DNA from: CAG-882 sp050874385
Lineage (GTDB): Bacteria > Bacillota > Clostridia > Lachnospirales > Lachnospiraceae
NCBI GenBank assembly: GCA_050874385.1
Contig: JBNMKO010000001.1
Coordinates: 78,263-142,262 of the forward strand
Reading direction: 5' to 3'
Length of the DNA stretch: 64,000 bases
Position numbers and translations under genes: made by a program. The notes beneath the pieces are model-generated. The model ran no database searches. It was not told the DNA's origin and saw only the letters and a list, made by a program, of their open reading frames with translations. Shown here in pieces: positions 1-7,745 of this stretch (the first letter of the stretch is position 1; each line of letters begins with the position of its first letter).

Positions 1-1
1 A

Positions 2-331
2 TACGGATTTTCATATGAAGGTTATATGGAGCTTTTGGTGTGTCTTATGGCAGTATTTTTCCTAAAGCTTTTTAAACTGTACGCTCAGGGTGATGCGGAG
101 ATATTTTTCATGCTTATAATTGCGGCGGCATTAAACGGAAAGGACATAGTAAACTATTCGTGGCGGCTGGTGTACGGTGCAATGGCGGTTTTTGCTGCTA
201 TGTTCTGTATCTATGTTATTATAGATAATATTAATGGAAAAGCTCGTGGACAGACACTTTTGAGGGTAAAAAGAGCGCCTATGGTTCCGGCGATTTCGAT
301 AGCTTATATGCTTTGCTGTGTTATCGGATAA
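2..331 (+). CDS. Prepilin peptidase (A24-type), C-terminal part
   Basis: The reading frame is open to the left edge of the window, so this is the C-terminal part of a longer gene. It encodes several hydrophobic helices with an A-Q-G-D-A-E motif directly after a helix, which resembles the second catalytic aspartate (GxGD-type) motif of TadV/CpaA or type IV prepilin peptidases. The closing R-A-P-M-V-P-A-I-S-I-A segment before the last helix resembles the family's 'PFGPFL' region. The family is an integral membrane aspartyl protease that cleaves and methylates prepilin leader peptides. An internal ATG at 26 is unlikely to be the start because the preceding codons are coding and no ribosome binding site is seen. 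A small unrelated membrane protein is the alternative. Confidence 0.55.
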   Translation, partial: YGFSYEGYMELLVCLMAVFFLKLFKLYAQGDAEIFFMLIIAAALNGKDIVNYSWRLVYGAMAVFAAMFCIYVIIDNINGKARGQTLLRVKRAPMVPAISIAYMLCCVIG

Positions 332-442
332 TTCTTTTACAAGTATGTCATAAAAAATTCATATTTCTATTATATGATATAGAAGTCAAAAAGGCATTTT
401 GCGTGACATATTAAAGGTATAATCCGGAGGCTAAGATTCGCA

Positions 443-1918
443 ATGGATAATAATCACAATATGCCGGGGCAGGAAAATGATAAGCGTGAGGAGCAGGAGT
501 ACAGCCTGTATACAGAGAAGATAGTAAAGAAACCCGGAAATAGGATTAAAAGAGCAGTGAAGCATATAGCAAAGGTTATTGGTTCGGCAGTTATATTTGG
601 AGTGGTGTCAGGACTTGTCATATCGGTTGTGTATCCGACAGCCAGAAAGTTTGCAGACGATGAAGAGACTACTGCCAGACATGGGACAGTAATACCTACC
701 GACAGCCAGACGGATGATGGCACAGACGATTTGGGTTCGTATGTACAGAATGATACATCGGAGCCGGAGAGCAGTGCGGACGGCGAGAGCGGTGATACAA
801 CTGACAATGACAGGGTTACGGACGAGACGGGATATGATTTTAGCGGGAGTGATACAGTAGGTGAGAGTACATCGGATGCCGAACAAAGCCAAACCATAAG
901 CCGTGAGGAGCTCATGTCGTTAGTGGATGAACAGATAAATTATGTCTTTGAGGAGTACAAGCCCGGTGTGGCGGAGTTTGATTCCATGTATATTGGGTTA
1001 AAGTCCGTGATAGCGGATGTATATAAGTCTGTTGTGTCCATTGAGGTCTCACAGGACGGAACAACATGGGATTATATATCTGATGCGAAAGTTATGGGAT
1101 TTATAGCTGCCGAGGACGATGATTATTTTTATATACTGACAACAAAGCAGTTTGTGAGCGATAATTATCTTTCCGTAGTTTTTAATGATGGAATGGTTGC
1201 CGACGGCACATACATAACAGGTGACACAACAACAAACCTTGCGGTTGTCGCTGTGGAGAAGGCTGTGTATGAAGGAAATATACCGGAGAGCGTCAAGGTG
1301 GCAACCCTTGGAAATTCTTATATTGTACAGCAGGGCGACCCTGTTATTGCAATCGGAAGTATTTACGGACAGAGTGATATGGCTGTGTATACTATGGCTG
1401 CGTCTGTGAAGGGCAGCGTTATTGATACGGATTGCAGTTACCGCTTGATTAGCACCGACATTGAGTCGGGTGAGGATGACAATGGTATTATTGTAAATAT
1501 TAAGGGCGAGGTTGTCGGGATAATACCGTATCACAATGAGGCAATATCAGGAAAAATTATAAATTCTTATGGAATTTCTGAATTAAAACGCTTGATTGAA
1601 AGGCTGATTAATGGTAAAGTAACACCGTATGCGGGTATCAGTCCGCAGACTGTTACGGTGGCGATGAAGGACATATACGGTATGCCGGACGGAGTATATG
1701 TGAGTGCTGTTGAGAACGACTCACCTGCTTTTTATGCCGGAATACAGAGCGGTGATATTATAACTGCCATAGGAACGGAGAATGTGCAGACAGTGAGAGC
1801 TTTCCAAAATGCACTGTTTGCCGTAGAGCCGGGAATGAATATCACAGTGTATATAAGCAGACCGGGCAATGACGGATACCGCAATATTGAGATACCACTT
1901 GAAGTGGGTGTAGAGTAA
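443..1918 (+). CDS. Membrane-anchored HtrA/DegP-like protein with PDZ domain, predicted pseudoprotease
   Basis: The protein is 491 residues: a charged cytoplasmic N-terminus, one membrane segment at about 43-65, an acidic Ser/Thr/Asp-rich linker at about 71-150, a chymotrypsin-fold domain at about 190-385 and a PDZ domain at about 395-480. The layout is that of surface HtrA proteases. However, the usual TNNHV histidine aligns with Gln236 (TTKQF), the aspartate of the DLAVL motif is Asn265 (TTNLAVV), and the GNSGGP serine region reads GEDDNGII with Asp346 at the serine position. All three catalytic residues are therefore replaced while the fold motifs around them are kept. I infer a non-proteolytic sensor or scaffold that uses its PDZ domain. 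A GGAGG site lies about 12 bases upstream of the start. yhaM follows after 27 bases. Confidence 0.85.
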   Translation: MDNNHNMPGQENDKREEQEYSLYTEKIVKKPGNRIKRAVKHIAKVIGSAVIFGVVSGLVISVVYPTARKFADDEETTARHGTVIPTDSQTDDGTDDLGSYVQNDTSEPESSADGESGDTTDNDRVTDETGYDFSGSDTVGESTSDAEQSQTISREELMSLVDEQINYVFEEYKPGVAEFDSMYIGLKSVIADVYKSVVSIEVSQDGTTWDYISDAKVMGFIAAEDDDYFYILTTKQFVSDNYLSVVFNDGMVADGTYITGDTTTNLAVVAVEKAVYEGNIPESVKVATLGNSYIVQQGDPVIAIGSIYGQSDMAVYTMAASVKGSVIDTDCSYRLISTDIESGEDDNGIIVNIKGEVVGIIPYHNEAISGKIINSYGISELKRLIERLINGKVTPYAGISPQTVTVAMKDIYGMPDGVYVSAVENDSPAFYAGIQSGDIITAIGTENVQTVRAFQNALFAVEPGMNITVYISRPGNDGYRNIEIPLEVGVE

Positions 1919-1945
1919 AATAGTTGTAAATTCAAGGAGAATGAT

Positions 1946-2893
1946 ATGAGATACATTGACAGCCTTCACGAGGGTGAAAGAATTACAAGCATATATATGT
2001 GCAAGCAGAAGAACTCTGCGACAACAAAGAATGGAAAGCCTTATGAGAACGTGCTTTTACAGGACAGAACAGGAACACTTGATGCAAAAATATGGGAACC
2101 TAATTCCATGGGTATAGAGGAGTTTGAGGCACTTGACTTTATTGAGGTTCAGGGAGAGGTCACAGTTTTCAATGGAGCTATGCAGATGAGCATAAAGCGC
2201 GCCCGCAAATGTGCAGAGGGCGAGTTTGATATGAAGGATTTTTTACCTGTGAGCTCACGCGATATAGATGAGATGTATTCAGAGCTTATGGCGCTCAAGA
2301 ATAAGGTTGAAAATCCATACCTTAGAACACTCTTGGACAACTTTTTTGTCGAGGATGCTGAGCTTGTAAAGAATTTCAAGTTCCATTCCGCAGCAAAGTC
2401 CGTTCATCACGGCTTTGTCGGAGGACTGCTTGAGCACACACTTGGAGTGACCACGCTCTGTGACTGCTTTGCAGACCGCTATCCAATGCTCAATCGCGAT
2501 TTGCTTTTAACGGGAGCTATGCTTCACGATATAGGAAAGTTAAATGAACTGTCAGATTTTCCTACAAATGATTACACTGACGACGGGCAGCTTTTAGGAC
2601 ATATCATAATCGGTGTTGAGATGATAGGAAAGCGCGCAGCCGCTATAGAGGGTTTCCCACATAAGCTTGAGGCAGAATTAAAACACCTTATTGTGTCACA
2701 CCATGGTGAATATGAGTACGGTTCACCTAAGAAACCGGCAATCATGGAGGCGTTTGCGCTCAACTTTGCCGACAATATGGACGCGAAGATGGAGACTCTC
2801 AAGGAGCTTTTATCATCACCACAGGCACAGACAGGTGAGTGGCTTGGATTTCAGAAGATGCTTGACACTAATGTGAGAAAGACTATTGTGTAG
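1946..2893 (+). CDS. yhaM: 3'-5' exoribonuclease YhaM family
   Basis: The 315-residue protein has an N-terminal OB-fold nucleic-acid-binding domain (about 1-90) and an HD phosphohydrolase domain. The metal-binding residues are visible as H164 in LLEHT and H194-D195 in MLHDIGK, with a further histidine pair near residue 250 (SHHGEYEYGSP). Length and order match the Firmicute YhaM/CbfI family, which degrades RNA (and DNA) from the 3' end in the cytoplasm and contributes to mRNA turnover. The start is set by AAGGAG eight bases before the ATG. The gene ends 26 bases before the start of the rRNA methyltransferase gene and is probably co-transcribed with it. Confidence 0.92.
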   Translation: MRYIDSLHEGERITSIYMCKQKNSATTKNGKPYENVLLQDRTGTLDAKIWEPNSMGIEEFEALDFIEVQGEVTVFNGAMQMSIKRARKCAEGEFDMKDFLPVSSRDIDEMYSELMALKNKVENPYLRTLLDNFFVEDAELVKNFKFHSAAKSVHHGFVGGLLEHTLGVTTLCDCFADRYPMLNRDLLLTGAMLHDIGKLNELSDFPTNDYTDDGQLLGHIIIGVEMIGKRAAAIEGFPHKLEAELKHLIVSHHGEYEYGSPKKPAIMEAFALNFADNMDAKMETLKELLSSPQAQTGEWLGFQKMLDTNVRKTIV

Positions 2894-2918
2894 GAAAATA
2901 TATTTGGAGAAAATCAGT

Positions 2919-4496
2919 ATGGAAAAAAATCAGGAATGTATCGTAAAAATAGAAGATATGTCCCTTGAAGGAGAAGGCGTAGGCAGAGTTGATGGCTACG
3001 CCCTTTTTGTTAAGGACACAGTTATCGGAGATGAGGTTAAAGTAAAGATAACCAAAACCAATAAGACTTATGGCTATGCACGCCTTGTGGAAGTGCTTGT
3101 GCCATCACCGCACCGCGTACAGGCGCGCTGCCCGATAGCAAGACAGTGCGGCGGATGCAATCTTCAGGAGCTATCATATGAGGAACAGCTCAACTTTAAG
3201 AGAGGGGTAATACAGAAAAATATAAGGAGAATAGGCGGAATTGCTGATGTCGAGGTGGAAAAGGTAATCGGAATGAATGAGCCGTTCTTTTACAGAAATA
3301 AGTCACAGTTTCCTGTCGGCGAGGACAAGGATGGAAACATAAAGATTGGCTTTTATGCCGGGCGTACACACTCTATCATAGAGACACCGACATGCTATAT
3401 AGGTGCGCCGATTAATGAGCCCATCGTGGGCGCTGTCCGCGAGTTCATGGAAGAAAACAAAATAAAACCGTACAACGAGACCAAGCACACAGGTGTAATC
3501 CGCCATATTCTCATACGCTGCGGCTACACAACGGGGGAGATTATGGTGTGCCTTGTCATCAACCAGAATAAACTGCCACACGCGGATAAGCTCGTCGATA
3601 AGCTGCTCGGGCTGGATTTTAGCGGTGTTATGGAGAGTGGGGAGATATGGGAAAATGATAAGCATACAGCAGGCAATGAGCAGCAGATATATGGTGAGCA
3701 TATTGTTAGTGATGGACAGTCTGGATGTGGTGAGAAGGTTACAAGTAATGAGCAGTCAGTATGCAGTGAGCATGGCGTAAGGGATGATAATTGTGTGGAA
3801 AATGGAAATACATGGCATATAAAGAGCATAATGCTCAATGTGAATACAAAGAACACAAATGTAATTCTCGGAAATGAATGTAAGACTCTTTGGGGCAATT
3901 CATATATTGAGGACTATATCGGTGATGTAAAGTATCACATATCGCCGCTTTCCTTCTATCAGGTAAATCCTGTTCAGACAAGAAAGCTCTACCAGACTGC
4001 GCTTAACTATGCAGGTCTTACCGGAAATGAGGTTGTGTGGGACCTTTACTGTGGAATAGGGACAATCTCACTATTCCTTGCAAAGCAGGCAAAGAAAGTG
4101 TACGGTGTCGAGATTGTACCACAGGCAATCGAGGATGCGAAGGAGAATGCGCGCATCAACAATATTGATAATGCTGAGTTCTTTGTCGGAAAGGCTGAGG
4201 AGGTCCTTCCTGATTTCTATGCAAAGGAAAGCGAGCGACTTGGAAAGAAACTCACCGCGGATGTGATAGTCGTTGACCCGCCGCGCAAGGGTTGTGACGA
4301 AGCACTGCTTGCCACCATGGTGCAGATGGAGCCGGAAAAAATTGTCTATGTGTCCTGTGACAGCGCCACACTTGCAAGGGATTTGAAGTATCTTTGTGGA
4401 AATGGATATGAGATTAAAAAGTGTGTCGGATGCGATATGTTTCCGCAGGGGGTGCATGTCGAGAGCGTGACACTGCTCCAAAGGAAAAATATCTGA
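2919..4496 (+). CDS. rlmD: 23S rRNA (uracil-C5)-methyltransferase, RlmD/RumA family, with low-complexity insert
   Basis: This is a TrmA/RumA-type SAM-dependent enzyme. An N-terminal TRAM RNA-binding domain is followed by the 4Fe-4S cysteine cluster C-P-I-A-R-Q-C-G-G-C and the C-terminal methyltransferase domain, with the SAM loop DLYCGIGT, the DPPRKG motif and the catalytic-cysteine motif YVSCDSATLARD. The family methylates U1939 (and in Gram-positives often U747) of 23S rRNA. The ATG at 2919 is preferred over an in-frame ATG at 2886 because GGAGA lies eight bases upstream and 2886 overlaps yhaM. Between the central domain and the methyltransferase domain (about residues 235-305) sits an unusual Gly/Ser/Glu/Cys-rich insert with a degenerate internal duplication. 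The accessory island begins just after the stop codon; this gene's 3' end is a known insertion site for conjugative elements in other Firmicutes. Confidence 0.93.
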   Translation: MEKNQECIVKIEDMSLEGEGVGRVDGYALFVKDTVIGDEVKVKITKTNKTYGYARLVEVLVPSPHRVQARCPIARQCGGCNLQELSYEEQLNFKRGVIQKNIRRIGGIADVEVEKVIGMNEPFFYRNKSQFPVGEDKDGNIKIGFYAGRTHSIIETPTCYIGAPINEPIVGAVREFMEENKIKPYNETKHTGVIRHILIRCGYTTGEIMVCLVINQNKLPHADKLVDKLLGLDFSGVMESGEIWENDKHTAGNEQQIYGEHIVSDGQSGCGEKVTSNEQSVCSEHGVRDDNCVENGNTWHIKSIMLNVNTKNTNVILGNECKTLWGNSYIEDYIGDVKYHISPLSFYQVNPVQTRKLYQTALNYAGLTGNEVVWDLYCGIGTISLFLAKQAKKVYGVEIVPQAIEDAKENARINNIDNAEFFVGKAEEVLPDFYAKESERLGKKLTADVIVVDPPRKGCDEALLATMVQMEPEKIVYVSCDSATLARDLKYLCGNGYEIKKCVGCDMFPQGVHVESVTLLQRKNI

Positions 4497-4513
4497 AACT
4501 CCTTGAATTTAGG

Positions 4514-4547
4514 CACTTTGAGTGACATATCCTGTTTTCTCAAAGTG
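4514..4547. repeat. Inverted repeat just after rlmD stop, possible attachment-site remnant
   Basis: A perfect 9-bp inverted repeat (CACTTTGAG ... CTCAAAGTG) with a 16-base spacer lies 18 bases after the rlmD stop codon. It is not followed by a T-run, so it is a poor terminator. Its position at the edge of the accessory island makes a remnant recombination site possible, but no matching copy was found at the other edge of the island. Confidence 0.3.
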
Positions 4548-4687
4548 ACCGAAAAGACAAGAAAAAGGCAATTTCCAGTGGTGTAAACGTACAAGTGGTT
4601 GTGAAGGTGTAGTTCGGAAACACAAAAATCTGTTGTTAATATTTCATAAAAAATAACTAACAGTTCAATAAAGTAACAAAGTGGTCT

Positions 4688-4731
4688 GAGCCGCTTATTT
4701 TCAAGTGATTTTGGAAATAAGCGGCTCTTTT
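4688..4731 (+). terminator. Rho-independent terminator
   Basis: A 13-bp stem GAGCCGCTTATTT / AAATAAGCGGCTC with a 14-base loop is followed by TTTTGC. It lies between rlmD and the ParB stub. A second small hairpin (CATTCTCG ... CGAGAATG) follows directly at about 4733-4758. Confidence 0.75.
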
Positions 4732-4786
4732 GCATTCTCGGATAAATGTGCGAGAATGAGTGATTTAATCGGAGGTAATTGATTTT

Positions 4787-4921
4787 ATGAAGAAACAAGA
4801 AAAATTGTATTCTTTTCCACAACAAAACGATGGTGCTGTGGTGGAAACAGATATCAGAATGATTCCCTTATCGGAATTGCATGATTTTAATGGGCATCCC
4901 TTTAAGGTAGAAAACGATATG
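4787..4921 (+). pseudogene. ParB/Spo0J-like protein, N-terminal stub
   Basis: A good GGAGG site precedes an ATG that opens a frame containing I-P-L-S-E-L-H-D-F-N-G-H-P-F-K-V, the characteristic N-terminal ParB/Spo0J nuclease-fold motif (typically 'hPF.V'). About 45 codons in, the sequence turns into the opposite strand of an IS3-family orfB and soon reaches a stop. Only the very N-terminus remains. Such ParB-like genes are usual in the maintenance modules of Clostridial conjugative elements and plasmids, which fits the decayed-element reading of this region. The product, if made, would be non-functional. Confidence 0.7.
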
Positions 4922-5220
4922 GTTATTCATATATTTGTGAATCGTTGTTGTACTATATGAATAACCTTTACGTTCCAGATAAACTTTCATACTGTGGTAA
5001 CCGTCGACTCCATTGTGTGAATAATACATTTGTTTTATCTGCTCATGTATTTCCGATTTATGGGTACAGTAAGCTGCCTTCCAGTGTTTCCGGTAGTTAT
5101 AATAAGCATTTGGATAAATTCCCAGCCTTTTTAGAAGCCAGCGCAGGCCAAATCCAGTATGGTATTGTTCAATGAACCGATAAGCCTCTAATCGATTTCC
5201 TTTGCAAAGAATGCCGCAGC
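4922..5220 (-). pseudogene. IS3-family transposase OrfB, truncated
   Basis: Reading the minus strand leftwards from the run of seven A residues at 5227-5221 in the -1 frame gives KGNRLEAYRFIEQYH, then GLRWLLKRLGIYPNAYY, then HNGVDGYHSMKVYLERKGY. This is the N-terminal HTH_21/pre-catalytic segment typical of IS3 OrfB proteins. The frame leaves IS sequence at about 4922, well before the DDE residues. OrfB would normally be made by -1 frameshifting from OrfA on the A-run, as in other IS3 elements. Confidence 0.8.
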
Positions 5221-5484
5221 TTTTTTTAGGAAGAGATTCTTCTTTTTTGCTTCTTCAAGTTCTTTACGCAGACGGAGATTTTCTTTCATAAGTTCTATTT
5301 CATTAAGTGAATCAGGCTCTTTAAGGGCTTTGGTGTGGCATTCTTTGCTGAACTCGATGCACCATTTGGAAATGCTGGCTTTTGATACTCCATACTCATC
5401 AGTGATGCTCTTGCAGGTACGACCTTTTTCTTCATGGAGATATACAATCTTCTTTTTAAATTCTGGTGTGTAGATTTGTGGCAT
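5188..5484 (-). CDS. IS3-family transposase OrfA
   Basis: The 98-residue protein has an N-terminal helix-turn-helix (E-F-K-K-K-I-V-Y-L followed by Y-G-V-S-K-A-S-I-S-K-W) and a C-terminal leucine-zipper-like coiled coil (about 60-90, M-K-E-N-L-R-L-R-K-E-L-E-E-A). This is the classic IS3 OrfA layout, used for DNA end binding and oligomerisation. The slippery heptamer A-AAA-AAA lies 12 codons before the stop, where OrfB enters in the -1 frame. OrfA looks intact, but without a full OrfB it cannot transpose the element. Confidence 0.88.
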   Translation of the reverse strand: MPQIYTPEFKKKIVYLHEEKGRTCKSITDEYGVSKASISKWCIEFSKECHTKALKEPDSLNEIELMKENLRLRKELEEAKKKNLFLKKAAAFFAKEID

Positions 5485-5636
5485 AAATAAATACCTTTGA
5501 TAAGATTATTATATCTTATTAGCCACTACTATTACAACATTAGTATAGCACTACAATTTATGTCTTTTTCAGAGTTTTAGCAAATTTAATTTAAAGTAGC
5601 ACAACAGGTTAAATTAAATAGTACAGGAGGTAACTA

Positions 5637-5792
5637 ATGGATAGAACTATTACAGATACTGAGTATAAAGCGATTCAAGCCATTCGCAGAATTTTCGCTA
5701 AGGGACCAGAGCATGACGCGGAGGTTCGCAAAAACAAGAATGGTACATGGAAAGTCATCGACACACCAAAAATTGTAGAATCGGCAGGATAA
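5637..5792 (+). CDS. Small hypothetical protein (51 aa) of mobile-element type
   Basis: A perfect AGGAGG lies seven bases before the ATG of a 51-codon frame (starting MDRTITDTEYKAIQ, ending KIVESAG). The protein is basic and soluble, has no cysteines and no motif I recognise. A strong intrinsic terminator begins 27 bases after the stop. The very good ribosome binding site and own terminator argue for a real gene. The context (ParB stub, XRE regulator) suggests cargo of a conjugative or mobilisable element. Function unknown. Confidence 0.6.
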   Translation: MDRTITDTEYKAIQAIRRIFAKGPEHDAEVRKNKNGTWKVIDTPKIVESAG

Positions 5793-5819
5793 AAGGGTAT
5801 CCGGCTAAAGACTAATGGG

Positions 5820-5872
5820 AGTCATAAACTAGCAAATTGATATATTGCTGGTTTATGACTCATTTTTTATTT
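5820..5872. terminator. Bidirectional intrinsic terminator
   Basis: A 17-base arm (5820-5836, GAGTCATAAACTAGCAA) pairs with 5846-5862 with one or two mismatches across a short AT loop. TTTTTTATTTT follows on the plus strand. It separates the small gene at 5637 from the convergent XRE regulator that ends at 5873. Confidence 0.8.
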
Positions 5873-6568
5873 TCACTGTTGAGATTTAATAAGTTGTTGA
5901 AGGTTGTCATCAATAGAGTGAAAGTAAGATTCGATTGTAATGCTATTTTTCGTATAAATGGAATGAAGGTCTGTAAGCTTGTTTAAAAAGCTGTTTATAA
6001 TACCATTTTGTTCATTATAATTACCAATTTCCTGTAGTTCTATCATATAATCATGATAATGATCATCGTTTTCAAAAGAAGTGGCAATTTCCCAATAGTT
6101 TGAAAAGTACAAAGAAATGTATTCGTTTGTGGGATTTTCGGTACCTAGTATGCCTTTCGCACGATAATAAAATCCAGATTGTTCATCCTCACGATATACG
6201 ACTTCATATTTTTCAATTGTATCTGTTTTTAAATAGCCATATTTGAAGATTTCAGCAAGCGCGGTACAGACAGAAATAATTCGATCGCTAAATGATGGAT
6301 GGAAAGAGGGCGTTTGGTTTTCTGTAGCGTCAGTATCTACAATAGGTGTTGGTAATTGTTCTTGGCATAGAGAGTCCATAGTAACATTAAAATACTGTGC
6401 AAAAATATATAGAAAGTTTAAGGATACAGCCTGTTTCCCGTTTAGATACTTACTAATGGTGGATTGTGTAATATGTATATCCGCTTCAAGCTGCTTTTGA
6501 CTTACATTACGTTTTGTCATAAGTTGATTCATATTCTTAAGAAGAATATCATTATTCAAATTCTGCAT
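5873..6568 (-). CDS. XRE/Cro-CI-type transcriptional regulator
   Basis: A 231-residue protein with an N-terminal helix-turn-helix of the Cro/CI type: M-T-K-R-N-V-S-Q-K-Q-L-E-A-D-I-H-I-T-Q-S-T-I-S-K-Y-L is a clear HTH_3 core. The C-terminal part (about 80-231) is acidic and helical with no domain I recognise; it may sense a ligand or dimerise. The ATG at 6568 is preferred to an in-frame GTG at 6586 because GGAAAGG lies nine bases before it and the GTG sits inside that Shine-Dalgarno context. It is transcribed away from the small gene at 6723 and may repress across the shared intergenic region. Typical regulator of an integrated element. Confidence 0.85.
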   Translation of the reverse strand: MQNLNNDILLKNMNQLMTKRNVSQKQLEADIHITQSTISKYLNGKQAVSLNFLYIFAQYFNVTMDSLCQEQLPTPIVDTDATENQTPSFHPSFSDRIISVCTALAEIFKYGYLKTDTIEKYEVVYREDEQSGFYYRAKGILGTENPTNEYISLYFSNYWEIATSFENDDHYHDYMIELQEIGNYNEQNGIINSFLNKLTDLHSIYTKNSITIESYFHSIDDNLQQLIKSQQ

Positions 6569-6722
6569 GTTTAAATTCCTTTCCACAATATAAAATATTC
6601 TATATTTGAATATATCGTATCATATTTTCGGGAAAAAAGGAATAGATATCGTGATCTATACCATTCGACTATGCATGAACAGGCTTATTATAATAAAAGA
6701 AAAAACGAAAGGGGCCAACGCC

Positions 6723-6920
6723 ATGGAAAAGAAACAAATTACATACATTTGTCCAAATGCGGCGACCTGCCCGGCTCATAAGCGCTGTCATGTTTTGACG
6801 ACGAAAACTGAACTACAGGTTGAAATAGCAGTATGGCAGCAATGTGTAGCTGCCGGTAAAAATCTGGATGGTACGAAGAAGGAAATATTAATCCATATCG
6901 GCCATGTAGCACATAAATGA
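6723..6920 (+). CDS. Small cysteine-containing hypothetical protein (65 aa)
   Basis: The likely start is the ATG at 6723, with GAAAGGGG about ten bases upstream. The longer frame back to 6606 lacks a binding site and runs through promoter-like AT-rich DNA. The protein has C-P-N-A-A-T-C-P-A-H-K-R-C near its N-terminus, a small Cys/His cluster that could bind a metal such as zinc, followed by an amphipathic region. I do not recognise the family. It is divergent from the XRE regulator, as is common for first genes of element operons. Confidence 0.5.
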   Translation: MEKKQITYICPNAATCPAHKRCHVLTTKTELQVEIAVWQQCVAAGKNLDGTKKEILIHIGHVAHK

Positions 6921-6943
6921 ATATTAGTATAGTTACTCGCAAG

Positions 6944-7035
6944 AAAGCCACTTTGATGCGCTAGGTTGCAGAACTTATAAAAAACCTTGTATAAAGGTGA
7001 TTTTATAATTCTGAAATGGTGCACAAAGTGGCTTT
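6944..7035 (+). terminator. Long-armed hairpin after the 65-aa gene
   Basis: Arms AAAGCCACTTTG (6944-6955) and CAAAGTGGCTTT (7024-7035) are a perfect 12-bp match, 68 bases apart, with TTT after the second arm. It may be a terminator or a fold in the leader of the next gene. The loop is AT-rich and has no open frame. Confidence 0.45.
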
Positions 7036-7063
7036 TTAAATTATTTTGAGGAAATTTTCAAAT

Positions 7064-7090
7064 GGGTCATTAGGTGACCCTTTTGAGTTT
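7064..7090 (+). terminator. Short intrinsic terminator or leader hairpin before the DeoR-type gene
   Basis: GGGTCA (7064-7069) pairs with TGACCC (7075-7080) and is followed by TTTTGAGTTTT. It lies 50 bases upstream of the helix-turn-helix gene at 7132, so it could act as a terminator or attenuator. Confidence 0.5.
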
Positions 7091-7131
7091 TATTTTATAC
7101 ACAACGAAGCAAAGAAAGGAGGGACAGGCTG

Positions 7132-7461
7132 ATGGTAACAGCGAATGAAAGACGTCAGGAAATCATTGAGATTTTATCAGATAGACGTTTTGAAAAAATT
7201 GAAAATCTGATGTCAGAGTTTGACGTAAGTCGTAGTACCATTAAGCGTGACATTGAAATGCTCTGCCTGTCTTATCCAATATATTCGGTCTCAGGAAATG
7301 GTGGAGGAATTCGTGTGGCTGACGGATGGTACTCAAACCGTAGATATTTGAAACCGGTGCAGGAAGAACTCCTGAACCGTTTGAAATCTGGACTGCAGCC
7401 AGATGACATGCAGGTTATGGAAAGCATTCTTGCAGCTTTCGCAAAACCAAAAGCAAGTTGA
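7132..7461 (+). CDS. DeoR/HTH_11-type helix-turn-helix regulator, short
   Basis: A 109-residue protein. Residues 3-55 form a winged helix of the DeoR/HTH_11 type (R-R-Q-E-I-I-E-I-L, then V-S-R-S-T-I-K-R-D-I-E as recognition helix, then G-G-I-R-V as the wing). There is no C-terminal sensor domain; the protein is far shorter than metabolic DeoR regulators and of the size seen in regulators carried by Clostridial conjugative elements. AAAGGAGGG precedes the ATG. The gene runs directly into the decayed gene that follows. Confidence 0.75.
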   Translation: MVTANERRQEIIEILSDRRFEKIENLMSEFDVSRSTIKRDIEMLCLSYPIYSVSGNGGGIRVADGWYSNRRYLKPVQEELLNRLKSGLQPDDMQVMESILAAFAKPKAS

Positions 7462-7469
7462 AATGATGT

Positions 7470-7745
7470 TTTAAGTATTGTAAGCAGGCATTGGATGCAG
7501 AGTTCATTCATATAGCGCCTCATACGATATTTCCTAATTTTATGGATCATAGCGTGAAAGAGGAGAGAGCTTGGTATTGAGATGGGCTTAGATCTTATGA
7601 AGCTCTGTTTAGAGGGGTGGTATTTGGGACACCAACAGAAGGTATGAAGTTAGAAATTGCAAAGACAGAAGAACTTGGTATTACATTGAAGTTCCATGAT
7701 CAGAAAGGATTGGTGGGTTATGACAATAATGGATGCTATTAATGA
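7470..7745 (+). pseudogene. Nucleoside 2-deoxyribosyltransferase-like (DUF4406/DUF7768-type) gene, frameshifted
   Basis: In different frames one can read YCKQALDAEFIHIAPHTIFPN, then E-M-G-L-D-L-M-K-L-C, then T-P-T-E-G-M-K-L-E-I-A-K. In that order these match the family pattern 'Y..FA...G.IPIAPH..FPQF', 'E..LGL....L..C' and 'ISTGM..EIA.A'. The family has a nucleoside-deoxyribosyltransferase fold and is frequent in conjugative elements of Firmicutes. The N-terminus is absent and there are at least two frameshifts, so it is a pseudogene. Assigned from remembered family pattern, not by a search. Confidence 0.5.

Larger units (their letters stand above)
4922..5500 (-). mobile_element. IS3-family insertion sequence remnant
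   Basis: An intact orfA is followed by only the first 95-100 codons of orfB, which ends abruptly at about 4922 against the ParB stub. The DDE catalytic part of the transposase is missing, so the element is dead. The outer limit beyond orfA (about 5500-5600) cannot be fixed because I see no convincing terminal repeat. The abrupt joint suggests a deletion that took both the rest of the IS and the rest of the parB-like gene. Confidence 0.8.

Noticed and set aside
454..915. Long antisense frame opposite the HtrA-like gene
   Set aside because: Serine-rich shadow of the low-complexity linker coding region; no binding site and no family pattern.
4346..4825. 159-codon minus-strand frame across the rlmD end
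   Set aside because: It overlaps rlmD, a terminator and the ParB stub, has no binding site and no recognisable domain.
4945..5175. Open frame of 76 codons on the plus strand
   Set aside because: It is the antisense of the truncated IS3 orfB, which has clear family motifs on the minus strand.
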